48,230 nt of DNA from an uncultured Saprospiraceae bacterium (GCA_938003955.1 CALKXE010000134.1:1-48230); one strand, 5' to 3'; counted from the stretch's first letter, positions 1 through 7,879 are shown. Translations and numbers: made by a program. Notes: a model not told the origin generated them from the sequence alone.

Positions 1-277
1 AAATGTATTTAACCCAAATAGTAATAACGGGAACAGTAAGTTTGTGGTTTATGGCAATGTGGAAGTAGAACGAGTTCTAAACCTGAAGGTATATGATAGA
101 TGGGGTAATCTCGTCTACTTCACCGAAACGATGGAACTCAATAATCCTTCTAGTGGATGGGATGGAACCTATAATGGACAGAATGTGGAACAGGGTGTAT
201 ATGTATATCTTGTGGAGGTATTGCTGAAGAATGGATCAGTGGATGTTTATCATGGTGATTTGACGGTGATTAGGTAG
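1..277 (+). CDS. 3' end of a CHU_C (gliding-motility-associated C-terminal domain) surface protein, partial
   Basis: The reading frame is open from base 2 and ends at TAG 275-277, so only the last 91 or so residues are present. They read as the end of a CHU_C domain: VEVERVLNLKVYDRWGNLVY, then a GWDGTYNGQ block, then QGVYVYLVEV and a final HGDLTVIR. The pattern 'V-Y-D-R-W-G-N-x-V-(Y/F)' followed by 'W-(D/N)-G-x-x-x-G' is diagnostic of this family, whose members are large cell-surface proteins exported by the type IX secretion system with this domain as the sorting end. The rest of the gene lies left of the window. A strong hairpin follows at 369-416. A decayed second copy of the same end lies at 7008-7167. 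Confidence 0.85.
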   Translation, partial: NVFNPNSNNGNSKFVVYGNVEVERVLNLKVYDRWGNLVYFTETMELNNPSSGWDGTYNGQNVEQGVYVYLVEVLLKNGSVDVYHGDLTVIR

Positions 278-368
278 AAAATTATTACTTGAGAATAGTT
301 TTAGGTTAATTCCAATTTTGGATTGTTACTTAAATATTATTCTTTGTTTATTACTTTATAGAATATAA

Positions 369-416
369 AAAGAATGGAATTAGCGGAACAGATAGTTTCT
401 GCTAATTCCATTCTTT
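369..416. terminator. Bidirectional intrinsic terminator between convergent genes
   Basis: Bases 369-384 (AAAGAATGGAATTAGC) pair perfectly with 401-416, and four further inner pairs (one G-U) extend the stem to about 20 bp with an 8-base loop. T-rich bases at the 3' side and A-rich bases at the 5' side make it usable from both directions. It sits between the plus-strand CHU_C gene and the minus-strand M28 gene. Confidence 0.85.
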
Positions 417-449
417 CGTTTGGGCTACTGACAATGTTCGCTTCTAGCA

Positions 450-1631
450 TCAAATAATGCTAATTTTTTTAACCAATGACTGATGTTCATTTTGTATTTT
501 GATAAAATAAATGCCTTTAGAGAATAAGCTGATATCTATAGTTGTCAGCTTTTGGTTAACTTCTTCTTGATAGACTATGTTTCCTGTTGATGTCAAAATT
601 TGCAGTGTTCCATTAAACTGTTGTTGTGCTAACAGTTTAATGTGAATATTTTGTGATGCAGGATTTGGATAAACTTCCATATTATCTAAAAGTAAGTTTT
701 GGCTTGAATTTATAACACTACAATTAGAATTTGAGATCACCCCTGCTTTAGAGGCCGTTAAGCCCATCAAAAATCTAGTCATTCTGTAATAAAATGATAA
801 ATGAAGTGTACTAACCCTATCATTTGAAGTGTGGTAAAAAGGAGATAATTCTGAAAATCCGGCGGCATCTGAAACCATAATCGCAGAAATACCTTGGTCC
901 TAAAAGTTCTTATGATCGCTAAATTCTATGCCAGGGTTAACGATAGTTGGACTTAGCCCGATTTCGGAAATGTAAGTGTTTAAAACAGACACTGCATCAT
1001 CTTTTAATGCTAGAGAATTACCTATGTTTTTTACATGAATTGATGCATCATTCATCTGATTAGAATCATAACCAATCATATCTAAATTGATGACTCCAAG
1101 GATATTAAGGTTATTGGCAACAGCTTGATTTACAAAATTTGCCGAACCTATTAAACCGCCTTCCTCTTCATCAAATAAGACATAGACAATCGTATTGTCA
1201 ATGCAGTATTGTGATAGAACTCTAGCAATCTCTAGAATGGCAACGGTTCCCGTTGCATTATCATTTGCACAATAGTTAGCAACAGAATCATAATGTCCAC
1301 AAATTATATAAATATCCTCAGGGTTAGTTTCTCCTGTTTGAGTAGCGATTACATTTGTTCCATTCGCACTATAATTACTCTTTGTGACGGTGAGATTACC
1401 ATAACTATTAAATTTTTCTTTTATATAGTTTTCAGCGGTGCCATTTTGAGCGGCGGTTCTATTTAATATCGTGACAGTGTTTCCATCCACAGAGGTTGGA
1501 ACCTCTCCTGTGAATTCATTTAGCATTACGTTTAAATTGGTAGAATCTATTTCAATAATTAATTCCGATAGGGATTGCGCCGAAATGAATACACAAAAGA
1601 ATAGAAATAAAAAAGTATTAAAAAATTTCAT
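450..1631 (-). pseudogene. M28-family metallopeptidase with T9SS sorting domain, interrupted by an in-frame amber stop
   Basis: The ATG is at 1631. Residues 1-18 form a signal peptide. An M28 Zn-peptidase domain follows, with metal and catalytic residues visible as H113 (GHYDS), D124 (ANDNATG), E156/E157 (FDEEEGG), D184 (NLDMIGY) and H240 (FSDH). A TAG at 900-902 stops translation right after SDHKNF. Translation continues in the same frame as DQGISAIMVSDAAGFSELSPF, completing the peptidase domain, and then a type A T9SS sorting domain (MEVYPNPAS ... GIYFIKI) to TGA at 450. No frameshift is needed. Homologues often carry Trp in this 'SDHxxFW' position, so TGG to TAG is the simplest explanation. 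The truncated 243-residue product would keep its metal ligands but lose the end of the catalytic fold and the secretion signal. It could be a pseudogene, a readthrough gene or a sequencing error. The full 393-codon length is normal for this architecture. Confidence 0.85.
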
Positions 1632-1675
1632 TTCGTTTGATTTTGATCAAAAATAATAATTGTAATCTATTGCTG

Positions 1676-1704
1676 TACGTGAATTTAGAAAGCAAAAGTT
1701 AGGT
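1676..1704 (-). promoter_or_regulatory. ECF-type promoter candidate of the M28 peptidase gene
   Basis: Read on the minus strand: ACCTAACTTTTGC (1704-1692), 11 bases, then ACGTA (1680-1676). AAC and CGT cores at this spacing resemble ECF sigma promoters. The same motif with the same spacing lies upstream of the S1 protease gene and the sigma operon. It ends 45 bases before the ATG at 1631. Confidence 0.6.
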
Positions 1705-1855
1705 CGGCCAGATTTAATTGATGACCCTTAATGATCGATAATAATTACAATTGTTTTATAATGACTTAATAATATAATTAGTTATCGAATAAATATAATG
1801 TCAAAAGGAGATTGATATGTTGGATCTATGTGTGCACATACGGGTATCTATTTCT

Positions 1856-2224
1856 CTACACATATTTTTCGTCTAAACGATATTGCGCTTTAGTTATAAT
1901 TTCTCCAAATTGATTAAATGAGACGGGTGGTGGGCTGCGGACTATTGCATGTGAGGTGTGATTTTCAATACGAATCTTATTATTGCTAGAAATAATAATG
2001 ATAATAATATAGTCTGGAAGAAGTGTAATTGCTTCTCTTGTTTTAGCATCATTTATATCAGCAATAAGAAAGATCAAATGAACACAGTTTTTTCTAATAT
2101 TCGTTAGTACATCGTATACATTATCATAACATGCAAGTAAGTTAATATTTTGCATTTGGGATGAATATTTACGTAGTGCTTCTAAAGTGATTCTGCTATT
2201 TCCTATGATGACACTATTAATCAT
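1856..2224 (-). CDS. Stand-alone degenerate receiver domain (LytR/AlgR-type pseudo-receiver)
   Basis: This is a 122-residue protein from the ATG at 2224. The pattern follows the receiver domain of LytTR-type response regulators: an N-terminal beta strand plus acidic-pocket region (MINSVIIGNSRITLEAL), a helix, LLACYDNVYDVLTNI, the core strand LIFLIADIND, the strand DYIIIIIIS, and a final helix SFNQFGEIITKAQ that matches the usual 'SFERFxxAIxKA'. The phosphorylation machinery is missing: the usual DDE pocket is GNS, the phospho-acceptor Asp of 'IFLD' is Ile, and the conserved Lys of 'LxKP' is replaced by a Ser-Pro-Pro-Pro stretch. There is no output domain. If functional it would be a phosphorylation-independent protein-interaction module; it could equally be a decaying gene. 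It lies between two secreted-protease genes on the same strand. Confidence 0.55.
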   Translation of the reverse strand: MINSVIIGNSRITLEALRKYSSQMQNINLLACYDNVYDVLTNIRKNCVHLIFLIADINDAKTREAITLLPDYIIIIIISSNNKIRIENHTSHAIVRSPPPVSFNQFGEIITKAQYRLDEKYV

Positions 2225-2323
2225 GATAAAATTTGTTTCCTGACATTTTGATAAAATATATGGTTATGAATTATTTATTTTGGAGCTATTAAGTATTATG
2301 ATCCAATAAATAATCGATTAAAA

Positions 2324-2353
2324 AATCCTTGTGATATTTCTATCACAAGGATT
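2324..2353 (-). terminator. Intrinsic terminator of the S1 protease gene
   Basis: There is a 13-bp perfect stem, AATCCTTGTGATA (2324-2336) and 2341-2353, with a TTTC loop. On the minus strand it is followed by a run of U from the A-tract at 2320-2325. It begins 26 bases past the stop codon at 2379. Confidence 0.85.
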
Positions 2354-2378
2354 CCTGTAAAGGTATTTTCAACTTGGG

Positions 2379-3494
2379 TTATTGGATCACAATTTTTTCA
2401 GTACTTAGAAAGCCCTCAGTACGATTTTGTATTTTGACTATGTATATTCCTGGATTATATTCAAATACTGGAATTTGAACGTTTTCGCTTCCTTTTGTTT
2501 GATTACTCCAAACTAGTTGGCCTGAGATATTGTAAGTATTTATATTGTATTCAGATTGTTCATTCATACCCTTAATAGATATATGGCGTCCCGCAAAATG
2601 AACAATACTAAGTGATTTTTCTTCTATCTCAGTAATTGCAGTTGGCAATTCATAGTTAGTAATAATACTATCTATCCATGTAGTATATTTCGGGACTAGT
2701 GTAAATATCCCAGGAAAATCTTCCGTTGTTATTTGCGATTCTCCACCTGATACAACACCTACTTGTTTGTATGTACCATTAGCTGTTTGGAATACAAGTG
2801 GCCCTCCACTATCTCCAGAGGCTGCACCGGCAGGAGTTGTTCCTGATAAATATCCTGCACAGATGTTTCCACCTTCATTTGCATCATATAGGGAGTTAGC
2901 AGCTGCCTGATATAGTGTAGCGCAGCTATCCGGAGAAAAGAATATAACCTCTGCTGTTTTTAAGGTATCTGAGGGCTGATCATCAACTTCACTTCTTCCC
3001 CAACCTAAGACTCTACCAGTTTCCAAGTGCCCATAAGATAATGAGTCAGAGAATGTTGCAATTTCTATTGGGGTAATTGTTGACGGTTCTTTTAGTCTAA
3101 TTAATGAGATGTCAGGCCCGTTACCTCCTCCAAATATACCTGCATAGTCTTCGTGAGTAATTATTTCTTCCATATCGATCAATTCGGAAAAAGAGGCTAA
3201 AGATGAGCCATCATTTATTATTGAATTGATGATCACTCCGTCTATTAATGGAATACCAGGAAAGCCTAAATCATTTGTTATGCAATGGCCTGCGGTTAAT
3301 ACCCACTGTGGTGCTATGAGTGATGCACCGCATCCTGCTGTACCGTCATTCATATTTAGAGAAACCATCCACGGATAATCTCCAACCTCGGCATTGGTTC
3401 CTCCTACTACTCTCATTGTAGTATTGTTTTTGTCATTCTGCGCTATAAGTTGGATACTTGACAAAAGGATGGTAAAAAGTAAAATTTTCTTCAT
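2379..3494 (-). CDS. Secreted trypsin-fold (S1) serine protease with T9SS sorting domain
   Basis: This is a 371-residue protein. A signal peptide (1-19) and short propeptide are followed by an activation-like site R28-VVGG. The chymotrypsin-fold triad is intact: H70 (TAGHC), D128 (PDISLIRL) and S229 (GDSGGPL). The disulfide pairs C55-C71 and C191-C212 match the family's Cys42-58 and Cys168-182 pairs. At the trypsin Asp189 position (residue 223) there is Gly, and the Cys191 equivalent is Ala, so Arg/Lys specificity is unlikely and a small or hydrophobic P1 residue is more plausible. Residues from about 295 to the end form a type A T9SS sorting domain (YNISGQLVW, GIYIVKIQN). The mature enzyme is therefore expected outside the cell or on its surface. 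A promoter-like motif shared with the neighbouring sigma operon lies upstream at 3561-3589. Confidence 0.93.
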   Translation of the reverse strand: MKKILLFTILLSSIQLIAQNDKNNTTMRVVGGTNAEVGDYPWMVSLNMNDGTAGCGASLIAPQWVLTAGHCITNDLGFPGIPLIDGVIINSIINDGSSLASFSELIDMEEIITHEDYAGIFGGGNGPDISLIRLKEPSTITPIEIATFSDSLSYGHLETGRVLGWGRSEVDDQPSDTLKTAEVIFFSPDSCATLYQAAANSLYDANEGGNICAGYLSGTTPAGAASGDSGGPLVFQTANGTYKQVGVVSGGESQITTEDFPGIFTLVPKYTTWIDSIITNYELPTAITEIEEKSLSIVHFAGRHISIKGMNEQSEYNINTYNISGQLVWSNQTKGSENVQIPVFEYNPGIYIVKIQNRTEGFLSTEKIVIQ

Positions 3495-3560
3495 GTTTTT
3501 AGTTTTAATAATTTAATTAAAAATTTAATATCTATTTCTATTCTGTTTTTACAAAGGCTA

Positions 3561-3589
3561 TACGGATTTCCAAAAATGGAAAGTTAGGT
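3561..3589 (-). promoter_or_regulatory. ECF-type promoter candidate of the S1 protease gene
   Basis: Read on the minus strand: ACCTAACTTTCCA (3589-3577), 11 bases, then CCGTA (3565-3561). The core ACCTAACTTT and CGTA match the two sister sites exactly and the spacing is identical. It ends 67 bases before the ATG at 3494. Confidence 0.58.
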
Positions 3590-3700
3590 TTTGGCAAATT
3601 ATTTTTGTTCGTTCCTATTTATTGTGATTATTGCTGCGAGCTTTAATTTTCCATCCTATTATTTGGAGGTTGTTTCTTAAATCAAAGAAATGTCAGAAGA

Positions 3701-3729
3701 ACCTAACTTTTGCATAGTGCAGTTACGTA
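3701..3729 (+). promoter_or_regulatory. ECF-type promoter candidate of the sigma-factor operon
   Basis: ACCTAACTTTTGC (3701-3713), 11 bases, then ACGTA (3725-3729), 43 bases before the ATG at 3773. The 13-base block is identical to that of the M28 gene. ECF sigma factors commonly transcribe their own operon, so a copy here and at nearby targets fits autoregulation. Confidence 0.62.
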
Positions 3730-3772
3730 TTAACTATGTATACCAAATAATTTCGTTTTAGTAGAGGAGAAA

Positions 3773-4342
3773 ATGGTCATTGATGACAAGACAATACAAG
3801 GATGTGTTGCGGGTAAGGCACTTGCGCAAAGGGAATTGTATGTAGTATGTTATCCTGTGATGATGCCTGTTTGTATGCGGTATAGTAACTCTAGAGAAGA
3901 TGCCGCTGAATTACTAAATATTGGATTTTACAAAATTTTGTCAATAATTGGGAAATTTGATTTAGGTAATAATTTTATCGCTTGGTCAAAACGAGTATTG
4001 ATCAATTCAATCTTGGATGAACTAAGAAAGAATAAGAGGTACAATGAGAAGGTTCAATTAGTAGATAATTCCGAATTAAATTGGAGGGTAGAGAGTGTTC
4101 ATGGGTGGTTTGATAATAAACTGATTTCCGTGGAAGATATATACAAATATGTGCAAGAATTACCGCCATTAACAGCTAGTATATTCAACCTTAAGGCCAT
4201 TGATGGATATCAACACGCAGAAATATCACAAATGTTAAATATAAGTCTAAGTGCATCAAAATGGCATTATGTGAGTGCTAAGAGTCAATTGCAAAAAAAG
4301 ATATTAGAAAAGATGAAAAGTGTAAAATCTATAGAGGTATGA
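3773..4342 (+). CDS. ECF-like RNA polymerase sigma-70 family factor
   Basis: This is a 189-residue protein. The region-2-like part (about 18-90) includes YSNSREDAAELLNIGFYKILSII and a WSKRVLINSILDELRKNKR segment, the '-10'-binding helix pattern of ECF factors. The region-4-like part (about 125-180) is VQELPPLTASIFNLKAIDGY followed by the helix-turn-helix HAEISQMLNISLSASKWHY. There are no region 1 or 3 domains. The ATG at 3773 has a clear AGAGGAG ribosome-binding sequence, which is unusual for Bacteroidota. The stop overlaps the next gene by four bases (ATGA at 4339-4342), indicating translational coupling. It probably directs transcription of its own operon and of the two upstream protease genes, which share the promoter-like motif. 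Confidence 0.88.
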   Translation: MVIDDKTIQGCVAGKALAQRELYVVCYPVMMPVCMRYSNSREDAAELLNIGFYKILSIIGKFDLGNNFIAWSKRVLINSILDELRKNKRYNEKVQLVDNSELNWRVESVHGWFDNKLISVEDIYKYVQELPPLTASIFNLKAIDGYQHAEISQMLNISLSASKWHYVSAKSQLQKKILEKMKSVKSIEV

Positions 4343-5703
4343 AGGATGATAATACATTTGAAAGTTTTTTACAAAACAAGTTGTCCGAAGCGCAATACAC
4401 ATTTCAAGAAAATGATTGGGATTTGGCGCAAGCACGTTTTATAGCGCTGGCAAACTTAGAGAAGAAGAAAAAACGGAGAAAATTCTTTTGGTTAATTTTT
4501 TCTGGACTAGTTATTGGTTTTGGGTTTATGTATTGGTCTCTTGGAAGTCTTACGAATAATCCGATAAATAATATGAATTCCGATCAATCCTCGGGTAATA
4601 ATAGCGGGCAGCCAGTAATGAAAAATAAAGAATCTGATGTAAATAGTAAAAGTGAGGATGAAAAAATGGTTAGAACTATTGATAATAGTTTAATTGATCA
4701 CACTGGAACAGAATTTTCGAATGAGAACGAGGTCAAAAATAAACTAGAATATAGGCCATCTATAAATCGATTAGCAGAAAGTTCTTTATCGAGAGTGGAT
4801 CGTAAGTTAAATCTAGAAATAGAAGAATCTTTAATAAGTACACATAGTATCAATCCTAAACTTAAAGCTAATTCAGGCGCACATTTTGGCTCGTTTATTC
4901 AACCTTCAAATATTGGAGTTGATGAAACTATTGATAAAATAAATGTGAGTAATAGCGGAAACGAGGCTAATATAGATAGCTTATCGATTAAGCAAATAAC
5001 AATCGCTGATATTTTTGGGGTAGAATTAAGGGCTCTAGAATGGGATCGATCAATTACTCCAAAATCATTGTCTACAAATCTATCTAATGAAGATGATCGC
5101 AGTATTGGGTTTAGTGTCGTATTAGAAAATGGGATAGGTAATATTTTATCAAATAATAAAACTGAATACGGTTCTGCAGGAGTGTCATTTGTCACAGATC
5201 TCCGTATGGGACAAAATATCTACTTGACGACAGGTTTAGGATATAATATAGCATATGGTAGATTGGCAAAAAGTATTACCGAACAAAACACTTTCGATTT
5301 CATTGCTACGACGACAATCTATGAATGGCAATTAGAAGAAATTCAATCACTTCATATACCGTTGCAGCTTTCGTATCAAAAAACAGAAAGTTCTCATAGG
5401 TTTTCTATAGGAATAATGACATACTTACGCATCAATACATCTGGAAATCTAGAAATCACGGAAAACTTTTCCTCGAATGAAGTCGGTAATATATTTTCTG
5501 AGAAAGGTGTAGATTACGGAGAATCCATAGCATTCTTCAATATACAAGGAGCATTCGCTTATATGTACAATATTAATGGGCATATGAGCCTCGGGTATCA
5601 ATATAGAAGAAGCTTGATTTCTTATTTTGATAAAGTATTTTTCGAACAAGGGACAACAAGTGCAATAGATTACAACAGTATTGTACTTAAATATAACTTT
5701 TAG
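4339..5703 (+). CDS. Sigma-coupled single-pass membrane protein with C-terminal beta-barrel-like domain (possible anti-sigma/sensor)
   Basis: This is a 454-residue protein. The N-terminal 48 residues are cytosolic-looking and include NDWDLAQARF and a very basic KKKKRRK stretch. One membrane segment follows (about 49-68, FFWLIFSGLVIGFGFMYW), then a long Asn/Ser-rich low-complexity linker (about 70-250). The final 200 or so residues are an alternating beta-rich region with outer-membrane-barrel character (YLTTGLGYNIAYG, HIPLQLSYQ, MSLGYQYRRS) ending in Phe. The four-base overlap with the sigma gene and the same layout in the second sigma cassette (19366-20790) suggest that the N-terminus binds the sigma factor and the distal part senses or contacts the envelope. 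That role is inference. The alternative reading is simply an outer-membrane protein with a retained anchor. Confidence 0.72.
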   Translation: MKDDNTFESFLQNKLSEAQYTFQENDWDLAQARFIALANLEKKKKRRKFFWLIFSGLVIGFGFMYWSLGSLTNNPINNMNSDQSSGNNSGQPVMKNKESDVNSKSEDEKMVRTIDNSLIDHTGTEFSNENEVKNKLEYRPSINRLAESSLSRVDRKLNLEIEESLISTHSINPKLKANSGAHFGSFIQPSNIGVDETIDKINVSNSGNEANIDSLSIKQITIADIFGVELRALEWDRSITPKSLSTNLSNEDDRSIGFSVVLENGIGNILSNNKTEYGSAGVSFVTDLRMGQNIYLTTGLGYNIAYGRLAKSITEQNTFDFIATTTIYEWQLEEIQSLHIPLQLSYQKTESSHRFSIGIMTYLRINTSGNLEITENFSSNEVGNIFSEKGVDYGESIAFFNIQGAFAYMYNINGHMSLGYQYRRSLISYFDKVFFEQGTTSAIDYNSIVLKYNF

Positions 5704-5706
5704 ATT

Positions 5707-6861
5707 ATGACTAATTTATTGAAGATATATAGTGTTTTACTAATGATAATATTCATATCATCTTGTGAAACGGATCCATTACCAATTGTGATAGATGAAG
5801 ATCCTGTATTTGTATTAAAGGGGCAAATTAACGGGGAAGAAATAAATATTTCCGCAGGGTTAGATGATTATGGTATGATCACTTCGACTTCCAAAGATAG
5901 CTTAGGGATTAATGAGTTTTCTGGGCAATACCTAAGCACAAGTACTCAAGAATCGATTACAATTAGGTTGCGGGATCGTAAAATAATGGAAGATGAAAAC
6001 AATTTCATAGAGAACCTTAGTTTTATAACTGGAGAATTACCGATTGCCACTTTTGCAGCGCCCCATTTTTTAGAACAAACTTATATCTTTCGTCATGCTA
6101 ATATTGATATTGCAATGGCTTCTGATTTTGAATTCCTATGGATATTTAATGATGTTGACTCTACTACGGTAAAAGAACCTGTCTTCTATTTTCCTAATGT
6201 GGCAGATCAAAAAGTTTCGCTCACAATTACGGACCCGTCTACGAGTTGTACTGAGTCATGGGAAGAAATTCTGAAGTTTGCTTTGGAGCCCCCTTGCATA
6301 TTTTCAACTTTCATCTATAAAAATAATACGAATGGATTTGTCAATTTTGCATCTCCGTTATCTGAAGGATGGATTGTCAACTCAACATGGGATTTTGGCG
6401 ATAATACTACTGTTGATTTGTTTAATACTTCAATTACATCACATCTCTACGAAACTCCTGGTACATATGAAGTGTGTCTTGATGTAAATTTGTTAGGAGG
6501 TTGTACAGACAGTTATTGTAGTGAAATTCAGTCACATGAAAATGTGGGCTGTGCCGCTGGTTTTGATTATGTTCCGAGCCAACTTTCGCCAATGCCTTAT
6601 TATTTTTCTAGTGTAGTTGTGGACTATGTTTCGAAAGAAGGTAAGGCATACTCCTCCTTTGTTGAGTCATTTGTCGTTCAACCAGTCGATAGTTATTTCG
6701 AGATACTCGAAACAGATGATTTTATAAATAATATTGATGGATTCATGACAAAAAAACTTACTTCGAATACAAGGATAATTTTATATAATATAAATGATTC
6801 AAATGACCAATTACTATTTGAAACAGATGAGATGATTTTCGGGGTGGCATACACTGAATAG
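5707..6861 (+). CDS. PKD-domain lipoprotein, third gene of the sigma operon
   Basis: This is a 384-residue protein starting 4 bases after the previous stop. A lipoprotein signal peptide ends in the lipobox ISSC (Cys20). The middle holds a PKD-type Ig fold: STWDFGDNTTVDLF ... LYETPGTYEVCLDV, with the hallmark 'WDFGD' and 'Y..PGTY.V'. An earlier region (EFLWIFNDVD ... VSLTITDPST) looks like a second, diverged PKD repeat. Paired cysteines flank the domains. The C-terminal 100 residues are not recognised. PKD domains on anchored lipoproteins usually mediate contact with polysaccharide or protein. Tight spacing makes it part of the sigma/membrane-protein operon. Confidence 0.78.
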   Translation: MTNLLKIYSVLLMIIFISSCETDPLPIVIDEDPVFVLKGQINGEEINISAGLDDYGMITSTSKDSLGINEFSGQYLSTSTQESITIRLRDRKIMEDENNFIENLSFITGELPIATFAAPHFLEQTYIFRHANIDIAMASDFEFLWIFNDVDSTTVKEPVFYFPNVADQKVSLTITDPSTSCTESWEEILKFALEPPCIFSTFIYKNNTNGFVNFASPLSEGWIVNSTWDFGDNTTVDLFNTSITSHLYETPGTYEVCLDVNLLGGCTDSYCSEIQSHENVGCAAGFDYVPSQLSPMPYYFSSVVVDYVSKEGKAYSSFVESFVVQPVDSYFEILETDDFINNIDGFMTKKLTSNTRIILYNINDSNDQLLFETDEMIFGVAYTE

Positions 6862-7007
6862 ACTGCGATTAATTATGTTTAAGCATATTATAGATAAAGG
6901 ACAAGTGACACTCTTCTGTTTGTCTGAGGTTTAAATTATCTAAAATGCTTCTTTAGTATTAGCTTCAAAATTTAGTCTTTTTATACAATTATTATTTTCT
7001 TAGAGTA

Positions 7008-7167
7008 GTATTGGATAGATGGAACAATCTTATCTATCTTACGATACGTATTACGCTTAATAATTCTCCAAGTGGATGGAACGGAGCGTATATTTGTATT
7101 TTTTAGAGGCATTTCTGAATAATGGATGATTGATGTTTACCATGGAGACTTGATGTTGATGAGGTAG
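7008..7167 (+). pseudogene. Decayed CHU_C domain end, second copy of the gene at 1-277
   Basis: From 7014 the plus strand reads DRWNNLIYLTIRITLNNSPSGWNGAY, which aligns to DRWGNLVYFTETMELNNPSSGWDGTY of the gene at the window start. It then hits a stop. After a small deletion and a frame change it resumes as DVYHGDLMLMR and TAG at 7165, matching DVYHGDLTVIR and TAG of the intact copy. It has no start codon and is clearly nonfunctional. The remainder of 6862-7262 shows no other gene. Confidence 0.8.
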
Positions 7168-7262
7168 AAATAAATAAAATTAATTAAGAGTTGCAAAACT
7201 AGAAAGCAAAATGACGATGTTATCCGTTAAACAGAGACATTGATCAAAATGTGAACGACAAG

Positions 7263-7799
7263 ATGAAAAGCATACAATATAAAATATTCAACCTAACTTT
7301 TTTCTGTGCTTTGCTTATGAGTATAGGCTCAGTAATAGAATCAAATGCGCAAGTTGTCTTGTATATGGAGATGATGGGTGAAGAGAAGCCTATCAAGTAT
7401 TATGAAGGGCAGATGTTGTCTTTCAAATCTGCGGATTATCCAGACGAGTGGCAAGAAGTGAAAATCGATAGGATAATAGACGAAGAAAAGCTTGTATTGT
7501 ATGCAGGTGGTATGCTTAAGTTAACCGACATCACGGATATAAGACGATCAAGAGGGTGGGCGAATACGATAGGGTACATGCTGCAAACCTTCGGTACTGC
7601 GTGGCTTGCATTTGGAGGAGTAGCACATTTTGCGTATTCAAATTTCACATTTGGTGTAGATACCTTGGCTATAGGAGGGACAGCTATCGCCACGGGATGG
7701 TTAATGAGAAAACTTCTCAAGTTCAAAAAATATAAGATAGGAAGACGAACACGACTCAAGATACTGGATCTAAGTTGGCCAACACCAAGTGGTGGATGA
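7263..7799 (+). CDS. Small exported/membrane protein of unknown function
   Basis: The ATG at 7263 is preferred over an in-frame GTG at 7251 because it directly starts a basic N-terminus and a hydrophobic signal sequence ending near SNAQ (residue 30). The 178-residue product then has a short soluble beta-rich part (MLSFKSADYPDEWQEVKIDRII ... LYAGGMLKLTDITDIR), which sets out an acidic, strand-rich module. Two hydrophobic segments follow (WANTIGYMLQTFGTAWLAFGGVAHF and VDTLAIGGTAIATGWLM), and a very basic tail (KKYKIGRRTRLKIL) ends the protein. I do not recognise a characterised family. It stands alone between the decayed CHU_C copy and pgsA. Confidence 0.7.
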   Translation: MKSIQYKIFNLTFFCALLMSIGSVIESNAQVVLYMEMMGEEKPIKYYEGQMLSFKSADYPDEWQEVKIDRIIDEEKLVLYAGGMLKLTDITDIRRSRGWANTIGYMLQTFGTAWLAFGGVAHFAYSNFTFGVDTLAIGGTAIATGWLMRKLLKFKKYKIGRRTRLKILDLSWPTPSGG

Positions 7800-7879
7800 T
7801 GAATATTCATAATTTTCTAAAAAAATCGTGATTCCAAATTGATATATAGTATCCTACAAAAGCCTATCTTTGTTTCTCA

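Noticed and set aside
7290..7305. ACCTAACTTTTTT, like the ECF promoter motif
   Set aside because: It lies inside the coding region of the 7263-7799 gene and has no CGTA at the required distance.
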